NCBI RefSeq assembly: GCF_000612805.1
Contig: NZ_HG964405.1
Location: 257,963 to 321,962, forward strand
DNA length: 64,000 nucleotides
Direction: 5' to 3'
Origin: Bacillus ndiopicus
Lineage (GTDB): Bacteria; Bacillota; Bacilli; Bacillales_A; Planococcaceae
How positions within the stretch are numbered: position 1 is the stretch's first letter; every line of letters begins with the position of its first letter. Position numbers and translations under genes: made by a program. Shown here one piece after another: positions 18,139 through 26,150 of the stretch. Under the pieces are notes generated by a model, which saw only the letters and a program-made list of their open reading frames with translations, was not told the DNA's origin and searched no databases.

Positions 18139-18212
18139 GTCTCCATAGCTCAGCTGGATAGAGCACGGGCCTTCTAAGCTCGCGGTCGTAGGTTCGAATC
18201 CTACTGGGGACG
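18139..18212 (+). tRNA. tRNA-Arg (anticodon UCU)
   Basis: Complete 74-base cloverleaf: acceptor GTCTCCA/TGGGGAC, D arm AGCTCAGCTGGATAGAGC, anticodon stem-loop cgggc-CTTCTAA-gctcg with anticodon TCT (reads AGA), and T arm GTAGG-TTCGAAT-CCTAC. No CCA is encoded. Its 3' end faces the integrase remnant at 18360-18603, marking a probable integration site. Confidence 0.96.
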
Positions 18213-18253
18213 TAATTAGGTCGAATTTGAACGTATTTGACCGACCTACAAAG

Positions 18254-18294
18254 AGCCTTGAAACCTTGATACACTTGGTTTTCAAGGCTTTTTG
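18254..18294. terminator. Terminator beyond tRNA-Arg
   Basis: AGCCTTGAAA / TTTCAAGGCT stem followed by TTTTTGTGTTTTT. A closely similar stem-loop (CCTTGAAAACC/GGTTTTCAAGG) recurs at 22808-22850. Confidence 0.75.
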
Positions 18295-18359
18295 TGTTTT
18301 TAGGGAAAGTATTAGATTGTAGAGTTGCACTACACAAAACACTACACAAAATTCGTATT

Positions 18360-18603
18360 TCAATTCGCATTGAACATGTCTGCAAATACTTTTGCTGAAA
18401 TAGCTTCATCGCGTTCCTCCATTTCTTTCAACAAATGTACATAATAGTCTAAAGTGATTCTTTGCGCAAAAAACGTGGCTAGGTACATCCATATGTGTAT
18501 CTATATAAGATGTTACAGTAAGAGAATTCAGCTTGAATCCTTCTGTTTCATGATTACGTATTATTTTTAATGATGGTTGGTCTGTGCCTCGGAAGACGGT
18601 CAT
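18360..18603 (-). pseudogene. Tyrosine recombinase (integrase) C-terminal remnant
   Basis: On the minus strand one frame ends RITLDYYVHLLKEMEERDEA, then ISAKVFADMFNAN and TGA at 18362-18360. The TLDYYVHLL block with a potential catalytic tyrosine is typical of phage or conjugative-element integrases. Just upstream the reading continues only in another frame (GFKLNSLTVTSYIDTHMDVP), so at least one frameshift or deletion is present and the GH-box segment is missing. Position and direction, ending about 150 bases from the 3' end of tRNA-Arg, fit an integrase at an attachment site. Family assignment is by pattern only. Confidence 0.55.
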
Positions 18604-18790
18604 TTAGATTTGATACAAATCAATTAATTTCATAAAATTAACTCGTTTAACATAATTATATTTCTTGTCATTTTGAGAAGTATACCTTTTATAGGAAAAA
18701 AGCAGATACGAAAAAAGCAGATACGAAAAAAGCCACTCATTGAGTGACCTTTATGCGCCTTCCACAGTTGTAGTAGTTGTGGAGGGCTAT
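18604..18790. other. Non-coding stretch with terminator hairpins
   Basis: No gene. It contains a 15-base direct repeat (AAAAAAGCAGATACG twice, about 18696-18726). On the minus strand, downstream of the gene at 18791-19705, there are two hairpins; GTCACTC/GAGTGGC (18732-18748) followed by six T residues is that gene's likely terminator. Confidence 0.6.
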
Positions 18791-19705
18791 TTATTCAAAT
18801 GTAAAACTCCAATTCCCATCAGCATTTATGCTAAAGAAATAGATCGCTGTATCATTTACTTGTTGAATTTTAGAGCCGTTGTATTGTCCTATTTCATTAA
18901 ATAACAAAGCTGAATCATTAGCTCTAAGAACGAAATTCCTTGAACCATCATGAGTAGCTGACACAGTATATGAGCCTGATTGTATGTTCATAAAAACTAC
19001 ACTATCGCCTTTTCCTTTTGCTGTCCCCTGTGGTAGTACATCATTTGGTACTTCCTGCGACATGTTGATAGTCCATGCACCATCAGCTTTAACTTCATAT
19101 TTATATTCTCCAGCTGTGACTGCAATCGCTTGAGCCCCTTTGTATCCACCGATTGTATTTACGAGCATATCAATACGATTTCCATTTGCATCATAAAGAG
19201 TTAGAACGAAGTTTCTTCCACCATTATGAGTTGAATTTACTATCACAAATCCATCTTCTAATGTAAATGATTTAGTTACAGTGTCACCACTGCCAGATAA
19301 TTTTAATGCTTCTAACTTAGCAAGTCTTTCAGCTTCAGCTTTTGCAATAGCTTCTTCCTCTGCTTTAGCTCTAGCCTCGACTTCCTCTTTTGCTTTCTGT
19401 TCAGCTAACGCTTTTTCCTCAGCTTCCTTTGTTTCACGCGCAGCTTTTTCTTCCTCTGTTTCTTTTGGTTCTGTAGATGTTTCTATTTTCTCATCGTTGT
19501 TTTCTTTAACACTTTCTGTCGGCTCCATAGTAACTCCGAAAAGGATAAAAGAAATAATAAATACAGCTAACGAAGCTATTAAGAATTGAACATATTTCTT
19601 ACCTTTAGTAGAATTCTTTTTTAAGTATTGAATAGCAGCCATAATTAAAAATAGGAATGTAGCAATCAAACTTAAAAATAGTAATATAAAAGATAAATCA
19701 TTCAT
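18791..19705 (-). CDS. Membrane-anchored protein with coiled coil and two repeated beta domains
   Basis: Function not recognised. Start chosen at ATG 19705 after AGGGAGAGG; an in-frame ATG at 19732 is less likely. Order: hydrophobic helix (about 3-25), second helix (about 38-58), a Glu/Lys/Ala-rich coiled coil of about 80 residues, then two related domains. Their shared pattern is STHNGGRNFVLTLYDANGNR in the first and SATHDGSRNFVLRANDSALL in the second, each ending in a segment such as VKADGAWTINM or INADGNWSFTFE. This indicates an internal duplication. It is probably exposed outside the membrane and lies in the tRNA-adjacent island. Confidence 0.75.
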   Translation of the reverse strand: MNDLSFILLFLSLIATFLFLIMAAIQYLKKNSTKGKKYVQFLIASLAVFIISFILFGVTMEPTESVKENNDEKIETSTEPKETEEEKAARETKEAEEKALAEQKAKEEVEARAKAEEEAIAKAEAERLAKLEALKLSGSGDTVTKSFTLEDGFVIVNSTHNGGRNFVLTLYDANGNRIDMLVNTIGGYKGAQAIAVTAGEYKYEVKADGAWTINMSQEVPNDVLPQGTAKGKGDSVVFMNIQSGSYTVSATHDGSRNFVLRANDSALLFNEIGQYNGSKIQQVNDTAIYFFSINADGNWSFTFE

Positions 19706-19966
19706 TTTTGTTTCCTCTCCCTTCGTATCCATTGTAGGGAAATTTAACTAATTTGTACATAATAAAAAACATACATCCTTGTTGGTTATCTGTTCTATCT
19801 AATATATTTTTTAATCATCTTTACCTGGTTACATTTATGGCGAATATAGTAAGATAATCTTGAACTGTTTGGTTTTTATTAGTACTATTATATTTAACAA
19901 AGCATGAAAATAGTAAAAGAAAATCCCCAATTATCCATGTATAGTGTGTGTTTAGGAGGGATTTCT

Positions 19967-20143
19967 ATGATAAAAATATGGATAAGCGTATCTTTTTAAT
20001 GGATAGGGGCAAATTTATATTTTATGCGCTAGTTGTTTGATAAATATATCGAACTATTAAAGGTTGATGTAAATGAATCCGATGAAAAAATAGTCAGGAT
20101 TGAAGGAGAAAAATACGTTTACCTATATATTAAAAAGATTTAG
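19967..20143 (+). pseudogene. Small gene with two in-frame stop codons
   Basis: An ATG 7 bases after AGGAGGG opens a frame of 58 codons broken by TAA (codon 11) and TAG (codon 22). It then runs on as LFDKYIELLKVDVNESDEKI VRIEGEKYVYLYIKKI to TAG at 20141. The composition of the second part is clearly protein-like, so I read it as a decayed small protein gene. Family unknown. Confidence 0.45.
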
Positions 20144-20548
20144 CATAACAAAGTGAATAAATATCATCTGTATTATAAAAGTAGCATAATTGTCCATTCA
20201 GACAACATTTTTATGTTGTTTAGGAATGGGCTTTTATACATCACAAATTATATGTGTATATAGAAAACCATTCAGCATGGCAATATCAACAAACAACCGA
20301 AATGGTGTTGTAGAAAATCAATATTTATTGAAAGAGGACTATTAATCACAGTAATGATGACTTTATTTTTCCTTGATTAAAGAGTTTTACAGAGTAATTC
20401 ATTTAAATATGCGGAAAAACCTAAAATAAAACCAAATGTTTTTGCTGAAATTTATTGGAGAAAAATCACATAATATATTTTGTACGTGCTAGAACTATAA
20501 TTAGAAAATAATTTTTAAGATGCTTGTCGAAAGTTTGATGATAAAATA
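20144..20548. other. Decayed region: terminator plus coding fragments
   Basis: A clear stem-loop lies at 20194-20235 (CCATTC, ACAACAT/ATGTTGT, GAATGG, then CTTTT). Beyond it, fragments read as protein only across stops or frame changes, for example a piece around 20350-20470 ending FKYAEKPKIKPNVFAEIYWR after an in-frame TAA. No intact gene. Confidence 0.4.
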
Positions 20549-20761
20549 ATGAAACTTAAATCTACTGTAATTGCTCTTTCGACTTCCTCACAATTCCTCA
20601 CGGGTTTTTCACGAACTGTAGCTTTAAGTGTTGAAACAAACAATTTTTTAAGATCTGGAGTTTCTGAGAAAGCTACAGAAAAATCTCCAGAATTGAATCA
20701 ACCAACATTGCTCCAATCTGATAATGCTGGTGAAATTCAACCTCTGTGGAAAGCGCATTAA
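20549..20761 (+). pseudogene. Possible fragment of a secreted protein
   Basis: 70-codon frame starting MKLKSTVIALSTSSQFLTGF, which resembles a signal peptide, followed by a Ser/Glu-rich stretch that ends abruptly. No ribosome site precedes the ATG, and the surroundings are decayed, so a truncated N-terminal remnant is more likely than a working gene. Confidence 0.25.
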
Positions 20762-20845
20762 GTTACTATCAAATTAAATTTTTAAATAGTAGGATTAAAT
20801 TCCTCTCAAAATACATAACAAGCATAGTATTTCAATGATTACTAA

Positions 20846-20874
20846 TTACAAATATCCTCAAAAAAGTGTATAAT
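20846..20874 (+). promoter_or_regulatory. Promoter of the leader or small RNA ahead of the SLH gene
   Basis: TTACAA (20846-20851), exactly 17 bases, then a perfect TATAAT (20869-20874). Transcription would start near 20881. Confidence 0.65.
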
Positions 20875-20880
20875 GAAAGA

Positions 20881-21003
20881 GTTTAAGCATTAAGTGGAAT
20901 TAAAAGAATTAGCTATTAAGCAATTCCAAGAGTGATTGTATTAAAATTATGTCAATCATTTTAAAGGCTATCTTCATTGTATTTTAGAAGTAGCCTTCTT
21001 TTT
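20881..21003 (+). ncRNA. Putative small RNA or transcription attenuator
   Basis: Between the promoter at 20846-20874 and a strong terminator (AAGGCTA-t-CTTC / GAAG-TAGCCTT, 20964-20998, followed by CTTTTTTTT) lies about 120 bases without a convincing reading frame. An upstream stem GGAATT/AATTCC (about 20896-20927) is possible. It may be an independent small RNA or a 5' attenuator of the SLH protein gene whose ribosome site begins 68 bases later. No known riboswitch class is recognised. Confidence 0.45.
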
Positions 21004-21082
21004 TTACGATAGACACAGGTCAATAGGTCTATGCGTATTTAAAAATGGACTATAAAATTCGCATTATTTAGGAGGTAAAAGT

Positions 21083-22447
21083 GTGGTAAACAAAATGAAA
21101 TTAGGTATGTACAGTGCATTATTGCTAAGTAGCTTAGTAGGTGGAACAGTAGGAGCTGGTGATTTAGTTGCTCATGCTTCTAGTCATGATGTAGCGGATT
21201 TAAAGGCCCAACAAGTAATAGGCCCATTTAAAGATGTGAGCACAAAAAATGCTGCTTATGAAGCTATTCTATGGGCAAGTAAAGAAGGTATTATCAATGG
21301 CTATAAGGATGGTACATTTAAGCCAAACGATAAAGTCACAGAGGCTCAATTTGCAAAAATGCTAGTGAATTATTTTAAACTAGATGCTGCGAAAGGTACT
21401 TTGATGAGAAATAGTGGGGAGAGACATTGGTCTGATGATTATTATGACCAATTAGCAAGTTATAGTGTGCCATTAAATGGATACATCAATGAGGTACAAC
21501 GTTTTGAACCTGTGAAACGCGGCGTTGTAGCAGAAGCACTTGCTTATCTTGCAAAGGATGAGATGACTTTAAAGGATAGCATCCAATTTTTATACGATCA
21601 TAAAGTATCAAGCGGTCAAAATCCAACAGAGAAGTTAATTGAGCAACATTTTGGCTACGCTAGTGATGTAACTCGTTCACAAGTGATTGTATTTTTTTAC
21701 AAGCTCCATTTAGCGAATATCAAATCGGTACAGGGGAAACAAGCACTTAGTCAATATGCTTCCAATGATGATATCGAGAAATTAGCGAAGCAAGGTACTG
21801 GTTATCTGTTTTATCTATTAAAGAAAGGTAGTATATATGTAGATTTAGAAAGAGGAAAAATCAATCAAGAAGAAACGGAAGACTACAATAAACGATATAA
21901 AGCATTATTCGATTCGGCTACTTTTAAGTTTGCAGAACGTGTAAAAAATAAAAATGCCGGTCATGAATTGTTTGATTTTAAAGCGTTGGATAGGCTGGAA
22001 AAGGAATTAAAGCCTGAAACGATACAATACTTAAATCAACATTATGTAGTGGACGGAGCAACGAGTGGTGATGACCATTATTTAATATTTTTTGTAGATA
22101 AAAATAACAGGTATCTAACAATTACTTATGGACCAAACGATTTCGCTACAACTTTATATGGGAAACGTAAGTATCATGTAAGAGCTACAGGGAATACACC
22201 TACTGCAAATCAAGCATTGGCTATGGTAGTAAGTGACATTACAGGCACAAAGCGAACGCTTACTGAAATCAATTCATATAAAACGTGGATTGATAAAAAG
22301 CAAAATTTATCTTATGAATATGGCTACGATGGGAATCTTGTAGTTCGCTTTGGTATCAAAACATATTTAACAGGTTTTCCATATAAAGATGGCGAATTTA
22401 GTTTTACTTATTTCCCTGATAAAACGAGAAATGGTGATTATGAGTAA
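21083..22447 (+). CDS. Secreted S-layer-homology (SLH) domain protein
   Basis: 454 residues. Starts at GTG 21083, 7 bases after AGGAGG. The signal peptide is KLGMYSALLLSSLVGGTVGA, cleaved near VAHASS. SLH repeats follow: FKDVSTKNAAYEAILWASKE with GIINGYKDGTFKPNDKVTEA (best), a second around residues 110-155, and a third, weaker, to about 210. SLH domains bind pyruvylated secondary cell-wall polymer, so the protein should be wall-attached. The remaining ~240 residues are not recognised. It lies in the tRNA-adjacent island and may be controlled by the leader at 20881-21003. Confidence 0.8.
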   Translation: MVNKMKLGMYSALLLSSLVGGTVGAGDLVAHASSHDVADLKAQQVIGPFKDVSTKNAAYEAILWASKEGIINGYKDGTFKPNDKVTEAQFAKMLVNYFKLDAAKGTLMRNSGERHWSDDYYDQLASYSVPLNGYINEVQRFEPVKRGVVAEALAYLAKDEMTLKDSIQFLYDHKVSSGQNPTEKLIEQHFGYASDVTRSQVIVFFYKLHLANIKSVQGKQALSQYASNDDIEKLAKQGTGYLFYLLKKGSIYVDLERGKINQEETEDYNKRYKALFDSATFKFAERVKNKNAGHELFDFKALDRLEKELKPETIQYLNQHYVVDGATSGDDHYLIFFVDKNNRYLTITYGPNDFATTLYGKRKYHVRATGNTPTANQALAMVVSDITGTKRTLTEINSYKTWIDKKQNLSYEYGYDGNLVVRFGIKTYLTGFPYKDGEFSFTYFPDKTRNGDYE

Positions 22448-22965
22448 AAATAATCATTGAAGAAGCAGATATATTAAATTACTATATGATAACTTTGCAT
22501 AACATAGCGATTGATAGGGTTAGACAAAATATATTTTAGTTACTATTCATGCAAAGTTGTGATTTTAATAACGGTCATATACATGACTGTATTATTTCAG
22601 ATGAATTAATAGTAGATGCATCAGATTTTTATAATATTGGTTACCAAAATAAAATCGATTAATTACATATTCTGGTCTAGAGATTAACGCAGTATAGCAC
22701 AAGGGAATAATGGAATATACAAAAGACTCCTCGTAATGAAGTGACTGCTGAATAGATTATATATTTTTATGAATAGAAAGCTACACTCTTATATGTATAA
22801 TTAAAAAAACCTTGAAAACCTAATAAAATTGGTTTTCAAGGTTTTTAGTATTCTGTAGGAAAATAGTTATGTGTTGTATGCAACACAAGAATTTCAAAAT
22901 AAATGTTTTGTGTGAAGTATGACAAAAATAATTAAAAGTATTTTCTATTTCTGTACTTTAATAAC
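22448..22965. other. Mostly non-coding, with a coding-like fragment
   Basis: Only a 37-codon open frame at 22549-22662 (MQSCDFNNGHIHDCIISDEL in part) looks protein-like. It lacks a ribosome site and has an in-frame TAG just upstream, suggesting a remnant. The rest is AT-rich with no gene, ending in the bidirectional hairpin at 22808-22850. Confidence 0.4.
22803..22850. terminator. Bidirectional terminator
   Basis: Perfect 13-base stem AACCTTGAAAACC / GGTTTTCAAGGTT (22808-22820, 22831-22843) with a T tract on the plus strand (TTTTTAG) and seven T residues on the minus strand. It probably ends the minus-strand peptide transcript from 23094. It is similar to the hairpin at 18254-18294 at the other end of the island. 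Confidence 0.8.
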
Positions 22966-23094
22966 TTAATAGTCACATGTCCATGCCTTACCTACCCAAT
23001 AACATTGAGCGGCAGAAGCAGTAGGGGCTGTAGAAGCGGCTGCTGCTCCTAATAATGCAACAGCTAATAGCATCATACCTAGTTTCTTTTTCAT
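22966..23094 (-). CDS. Small secreted peptide (42 residues, two-cysteine mature part)
   Basis: A textbook AAGGAGG site lies 8 bases before the ATG. The first 28 residues form a signal peptide: MKKKLGMMLLAVALLGAAAA, then an Ala/Ser/Thr-rich region ending in the signal-peptidase motif A-S-A. The mature peptide would be AQCYWVGKAWTCDY, whose two cysteines could form a 10-residue disulfide loop rich in aromatic residues. A strong terminator follows at 22803-22850. No relative is recognised; a signalling, antimicrobial or surface role is possible but unproven. Confidence 0.7.
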   Translation of the reverse strand: MKKKLGMMLLAVALLGAAAASTAPTASAAQCYWVGKAWTCDY

Positions 23095-23362
23095 ATTAAC
23101 ACCTCCTTAATTTAATATTATTCTTAATAAATTGCTTTTATTCATAAATAATAAAAACATAGAAATTTGCTTATTATTTTTTAAGTTTTTCCAATCCTCT
23201 ATGGCAAAATGTCCTCACATTAGGCTTCTTCAATACTCATAATGTTTCCTAATTTTCTTTTAATAAAATAACCTGTTACTAATTTTTGATGATGTAATTC
23301 CCAGTCATTTAGAACACTTGTGAATATATTATTTAGTAGAAAATCAAAAGGAGGTGAATAGA

Positions 23363-23800
23363 TTGGAAAATAACAATAATATTCAAGAAACATCTTGTGG
23401 TTGTGGAGAAACGAAAAAATGCCAAGCGCTTGCGAATATCATCGGTGGAGAAGTCATTACGGCGAAACCTGTTTGTGTTGTACAGCGTCTTCGTAATATT
23501 AAGGCAACTATTCTTGGACGAACTACTCGTTCACCTCTTGCACTTCCATTTGCCTTATCATTTGAAGGGGTGGGAACTAATACACTAAACCTTGGTGAAT
23601 CTGTTGTGCTTCAGGAGGAAATTAATCCTTTTATTACAGAGCTTCGCAAAAGAGGGCTTATTGTTACAGCAGTGCATAATCATTGGCTTTTCGATAATCC
23701 TAGATTAATGTATATGCATTGGGAAAATGTCGGGAATTCAACACAATTCGCAAGAAATAGCTTTGAAGCTGCTGTTGCAGCAGGGTTATTTAAAAAGTAA
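23363..23800 (+). CDS. DUF1259 (LppY/LpqO-like) protein
   Basis: 145 residues from TTG 23363, which lies 8 bases after AAAGGAGG; a GTG at 23354 overlaps that site. After a short Cys-rich start (ETSCGCGETKKCQALANIIG) comes a domain with LGESVVLQEEINPFITELRK, then RGLIVTAVHNHWLFDNPRLM and YMHWENVG, the conserved histidine-bearing core of DUF1259 proteins. No signal peptide is seen, unlike mycobacterial relatives. Function unknown. Monocistronic. Confidence 0.75.
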   Translation: MENNNNIQETSCGCGETKKCQALANIIGGEVITAKPVCVVQRLRNIKATILGRTTRSPLALPFALSFEGVGTNTLNLGESVVLQEEINPFITELRKRGLIVTAVHNHWLFDNPRLMYMHWENVGNSTQFARNSFEAAVAAGLFKK

Positions 23801-23925
23801 GTGGTATTATAAATTAAAGTAAAAGTATTTTATCTCACAGAAAAACGAACTATCCAATTACCTTTGAAGTGTTTCGGACTAGTTCGTTTTTCTTGTTTAT
23901 TGAGAAAGGTTAATATACTTTTTTA

Positions 23926-24297
23926 TTAAATGCTTAAAGCATACTTCTGAATTTGCTTTTCTTTTTGAGCTGCTAACCCCGTTTTAGAAAACTTCGAGAA
24001 TTGTTCTTTATCTAGAGCCTTTGTAAGTTGATGTAAAATCATATCGTTCATCAAATCTTTTATATCACTAGAGTCTTGTTCATTTTCTTCGGATTTTGGC
24101 AATTTGGTTTCTTTAATCATGACTACTTTACCATCGGCTTGTGTTACATAATGGCGTATATAGCCATTTTCTTTTTTGATTTCATATTTTGCGTTGTTTT
24201 TCTTTTTATTGTCCAAAAATAAATCATCTGCTATACGCTTAGGGCTTTTGGGTTGCGATATACTTGAATACCTGCTACTTCCTAGTTGAATATTCAT
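23926..24297 (-). CDS. Hypothetical protein
   Basis: 123 residues, not recognised. Hydrophilic and Lys/Glu-rich, without signal peptide or membrane helix; predicted helical toward the C terminus (DIKDLMNDMILHQLTKALDK). A GGGGGA ribosome site precedes the ATG at a good distance. It lies 31 bases downstream of the deacetylase gene on the same strand and may be co-transcribed with it. Confidence 0.6.
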   Translation of the reverse strand: MNIQLGSSRYSSISQPKSPKRIADDLFLDNKKKNNAKYEIKKENGYIRHYVTQADGKVVMIKETKLPKSEENEQDSSDIKDLMNDMILHQLTKALDKEQFSKFSKTGLAAQKEKQIQKYALSI

Positions 24298-24328
24298 TCT
24301 CTAATTCCCCCTATCTTGTTTCTATAGC

Positions 24329-25516
24329 TCAATTTTCTACAAGCTCAATAAAATCTTCTAGCGTGGAGTCATGGTTAACTGCTTGGCGTCTTAGTTTATA
24401 TGGGTTATCACCAATTTTGACTTTACCTTTTTTAATTGTAAAGGCCATCTTTATATCGAGTTCTTTCAAAATCGCGATTGTTTTCCTTTTATACTGACCG
24501 AATGGGTAAGCCATATATTGAAAAGGAATCATATCGTTCCCTGTTAAAAAGTCGTTTTTTACTTCGTCATAACTTTTAAGAAGTACATGACTTTTTCCAT
24601 CTTCTGCTGAGTGTAAATCATGTGTATGACTTTGTAAGTCGAATATATCTTTCATTGCTTCAACTTCCTCCATGCTCAACGTCTGAATTGCATCTGGGTT
24701 GAAGTCTGGCGTTTTATCAAGATGAAGTCTGCTCGTAATTAAAAATTCAGTTGCCTTGAAATTATATTTTTTTAAAATTGGATAGGCGTATATATAGTTA
24801 GATTTTAGCCCGTCATCAAAGGTAATTGCTACGACTTTTCCTGGAAGATTGATTTCCTTGTTTAAAAACTGCTCTAAATCTTGTAATAAAATGGTTTGGT
24901 AGCCGTTATCGGATAGCCATTTCATTTGTGCTTCAAAATTTTCAACAGAAGTTACTGCCGATACATCACGAAACTTTTTATTATCGGCATCAGGCAATAC
25001 ATGGTGATACATTAAAACAGGGATGCCTTTATCTTTTTCTGTATTTTCTTTGTTAATAAAGCCCACTTTGCCACCGATTTTTACTTTATACCAATTGAAA
25101 TAATGGCTTGATACGATTGGGTAGCGTTGATTTTTTGCAATCACAGCAATCGGCTTAGCTTGTGCTGAGGATTTGTCGTAAATAATTGTGTCTTCTTTAA
25201 TAATAATTGTATTTTTTGATTTATATTCCCTTGGTGTTTTTTGTGTTTTTGAAGTCGCTGTTGCTTGATCCTTCGATACATAGCCGATCCCATTACCGAA
25301 ATTAATCTTCCAATAGTTTTGCTCTTCACTATTCACTTTGTAAGTTTGGTTTATTTTTAAAAAGCCTATAGTATCTTTGTTCGTTATATTATTAAAAATA
25401 GGTACATCATCTTCTGTTGTTGTAATATAACTTACTTCGCTCGCTTCTCCTAGACTTAAGTTAATAGCAAAAAGCGTTATAATAAATATGATAAAATAAC
25501 ATAATTTTTTTAACAT
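24329..25516 (-). CDS. Secreted polysaccharide deacetylase with N-terminal SH3-like domains
   Basis: 395 residues. Signal peptide MLKKLCYFIIFIITLFAINL, cleaved near GEAS. Two SH3-type segments follow (VPIFNNITNKDTIGFLKINQ around 40-85; a second around 105-155). Then comes a NodB-homology domain: IPVLMYHHVLPD, the metal/catalytic motif VVAITFDDGLKSNY, LQSHTHDLHS with the zinc histidines, and MAYPFGQYKRKTI. It probably removes acetyl groups from a wall or matrix glycan outside the cell. Confidence 0.88.
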   Translation of the reverse strand: MLKKLCYFIIFIITLFAINLSLGEASEVSYITTTEDDVPIFNNITNKDTIGFLKINQTYKVNSEEQNYWKINFGNGIGYVSKDQATATSKTQKTPREYKSKNTIIIKEDTIIYDKSSAQAKPIAVIAKNQRYPIVSSHYFNWYKVKIGGKVGFINKENTEKDKGIPVLMYHHVLPDADNKKFRDVSAVTSVENFEAQMKWLSDNGYQTILLQDLEQFLNKEINLPGKVVAITFDDGLKSNYIYAYPILKKYNFKATEFLITSRLHLDKTPDFNPDAIQTLSMEEVEAMKDIFDLQSHTHDLHSAEDGKSHVLLKSYDEVKNDFLTGNDMIPFQYMAYPFGQYKRKTIAILKELDIKMAFTIKKGKVKIGDNPYKLRRQAVNHDSTLEDFIELVEN

Positions 25517-25742
25517 GAACTCTATAGCTCCTTTACTCTCTGTCTAATTATTATTGTTTAAAAAATATTAGTCAATACCAAAATTAACAGCACATTCCAT
25601 ATTCAAATGTCTTCCGTCCTTTATTTTGTATAAAGTGATTTGGAAATAATCATTGCAAGCAAGATGGAAACGTTACTTTCGGAATGTTATAATTATTTAG
25701 TAAAATGAAAGAACAAAATTTTTCAATAGATGGGGGAAAGAA

Positions 25743-26126
25743 ATGAAGCTAGCAATGAAGTATGTCATTCTTTATGTAAATGATTTTGAGCAAACAATGC
25801 ATTTTTATCAAAATATTTTAGGATTGCCTGTTAAAATGCAGCAAGGAACCTACGTGGAGTTTGATACAGGTGCAACGACGTTATCAATTAATACGCGACA
25901 ATCGGTTAATGAGGACATAGGGTTAGCTGTACCAGAAGCATCATTAGCCTCTCAAACTTTTGAAATTGGTTTTGTTGTGGAGGATGTACAAGCAACAATT
26001 GAAGCACTTCGCACACAAGGGGTAAACGTGGTGAAGGAGCCTGTAGTGAAGCCATGGGGACAAACCGTTGCCTATGTTGCAGATCCAGATGGGCATTATA
26101 TTGAAATTTGTACATCAGTCGAATAG
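25743..26126 (+). CDS. VOC-superfamily (glyoxalase/bleomycin-resistance-like) protein
   Basis: 127 residues, the usual single-chain VOC size. Motifs: [20 protein letters not shown] at the start, [20 protein letters not shown], and the end [16 protein letters not shown], whose glutamate is a typical metal ligand. Substrate unknown. The GGGGGAAAG site precedes the ATG. 24 bases separate it from the next hydrolase, so the two are probably an operon. Confidence 0.85.
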   Translation: MKLAMKYVILYVNDFEQTMHFYQNILGLPVKMQQGTYVEFDTGATTLSINTRQSVNEDIGLAVPEASLASQTFEIGFVVEDVQATIEALRTQGVNVVKEPVVKPWGQTVAYVADPDGHYIEICTSVE

Positions 26127-26150
26127 GTCAACACTATTTGGAGGGGAATA

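Noticed and set aside
18128-18409. 93-codon minus-strand frame covering the tRNA
   Set aside because: It runs through tRNA-Arg and its terminator; only the short integrase-like frame beside it looks protein-like.
18696-18726. Direct repeat AAAAAAGCAGATACG as an attachment site
   Set aside because: Only two adjacent copies with no relation to the tRNA 3' end; more likely slippage next to a terminator.
22549-22662. 37-codon frame after the SLH gene
   Set aside because: No ribosome site and an in-frame stop just upstream; kept only as a fragment in the gap description.
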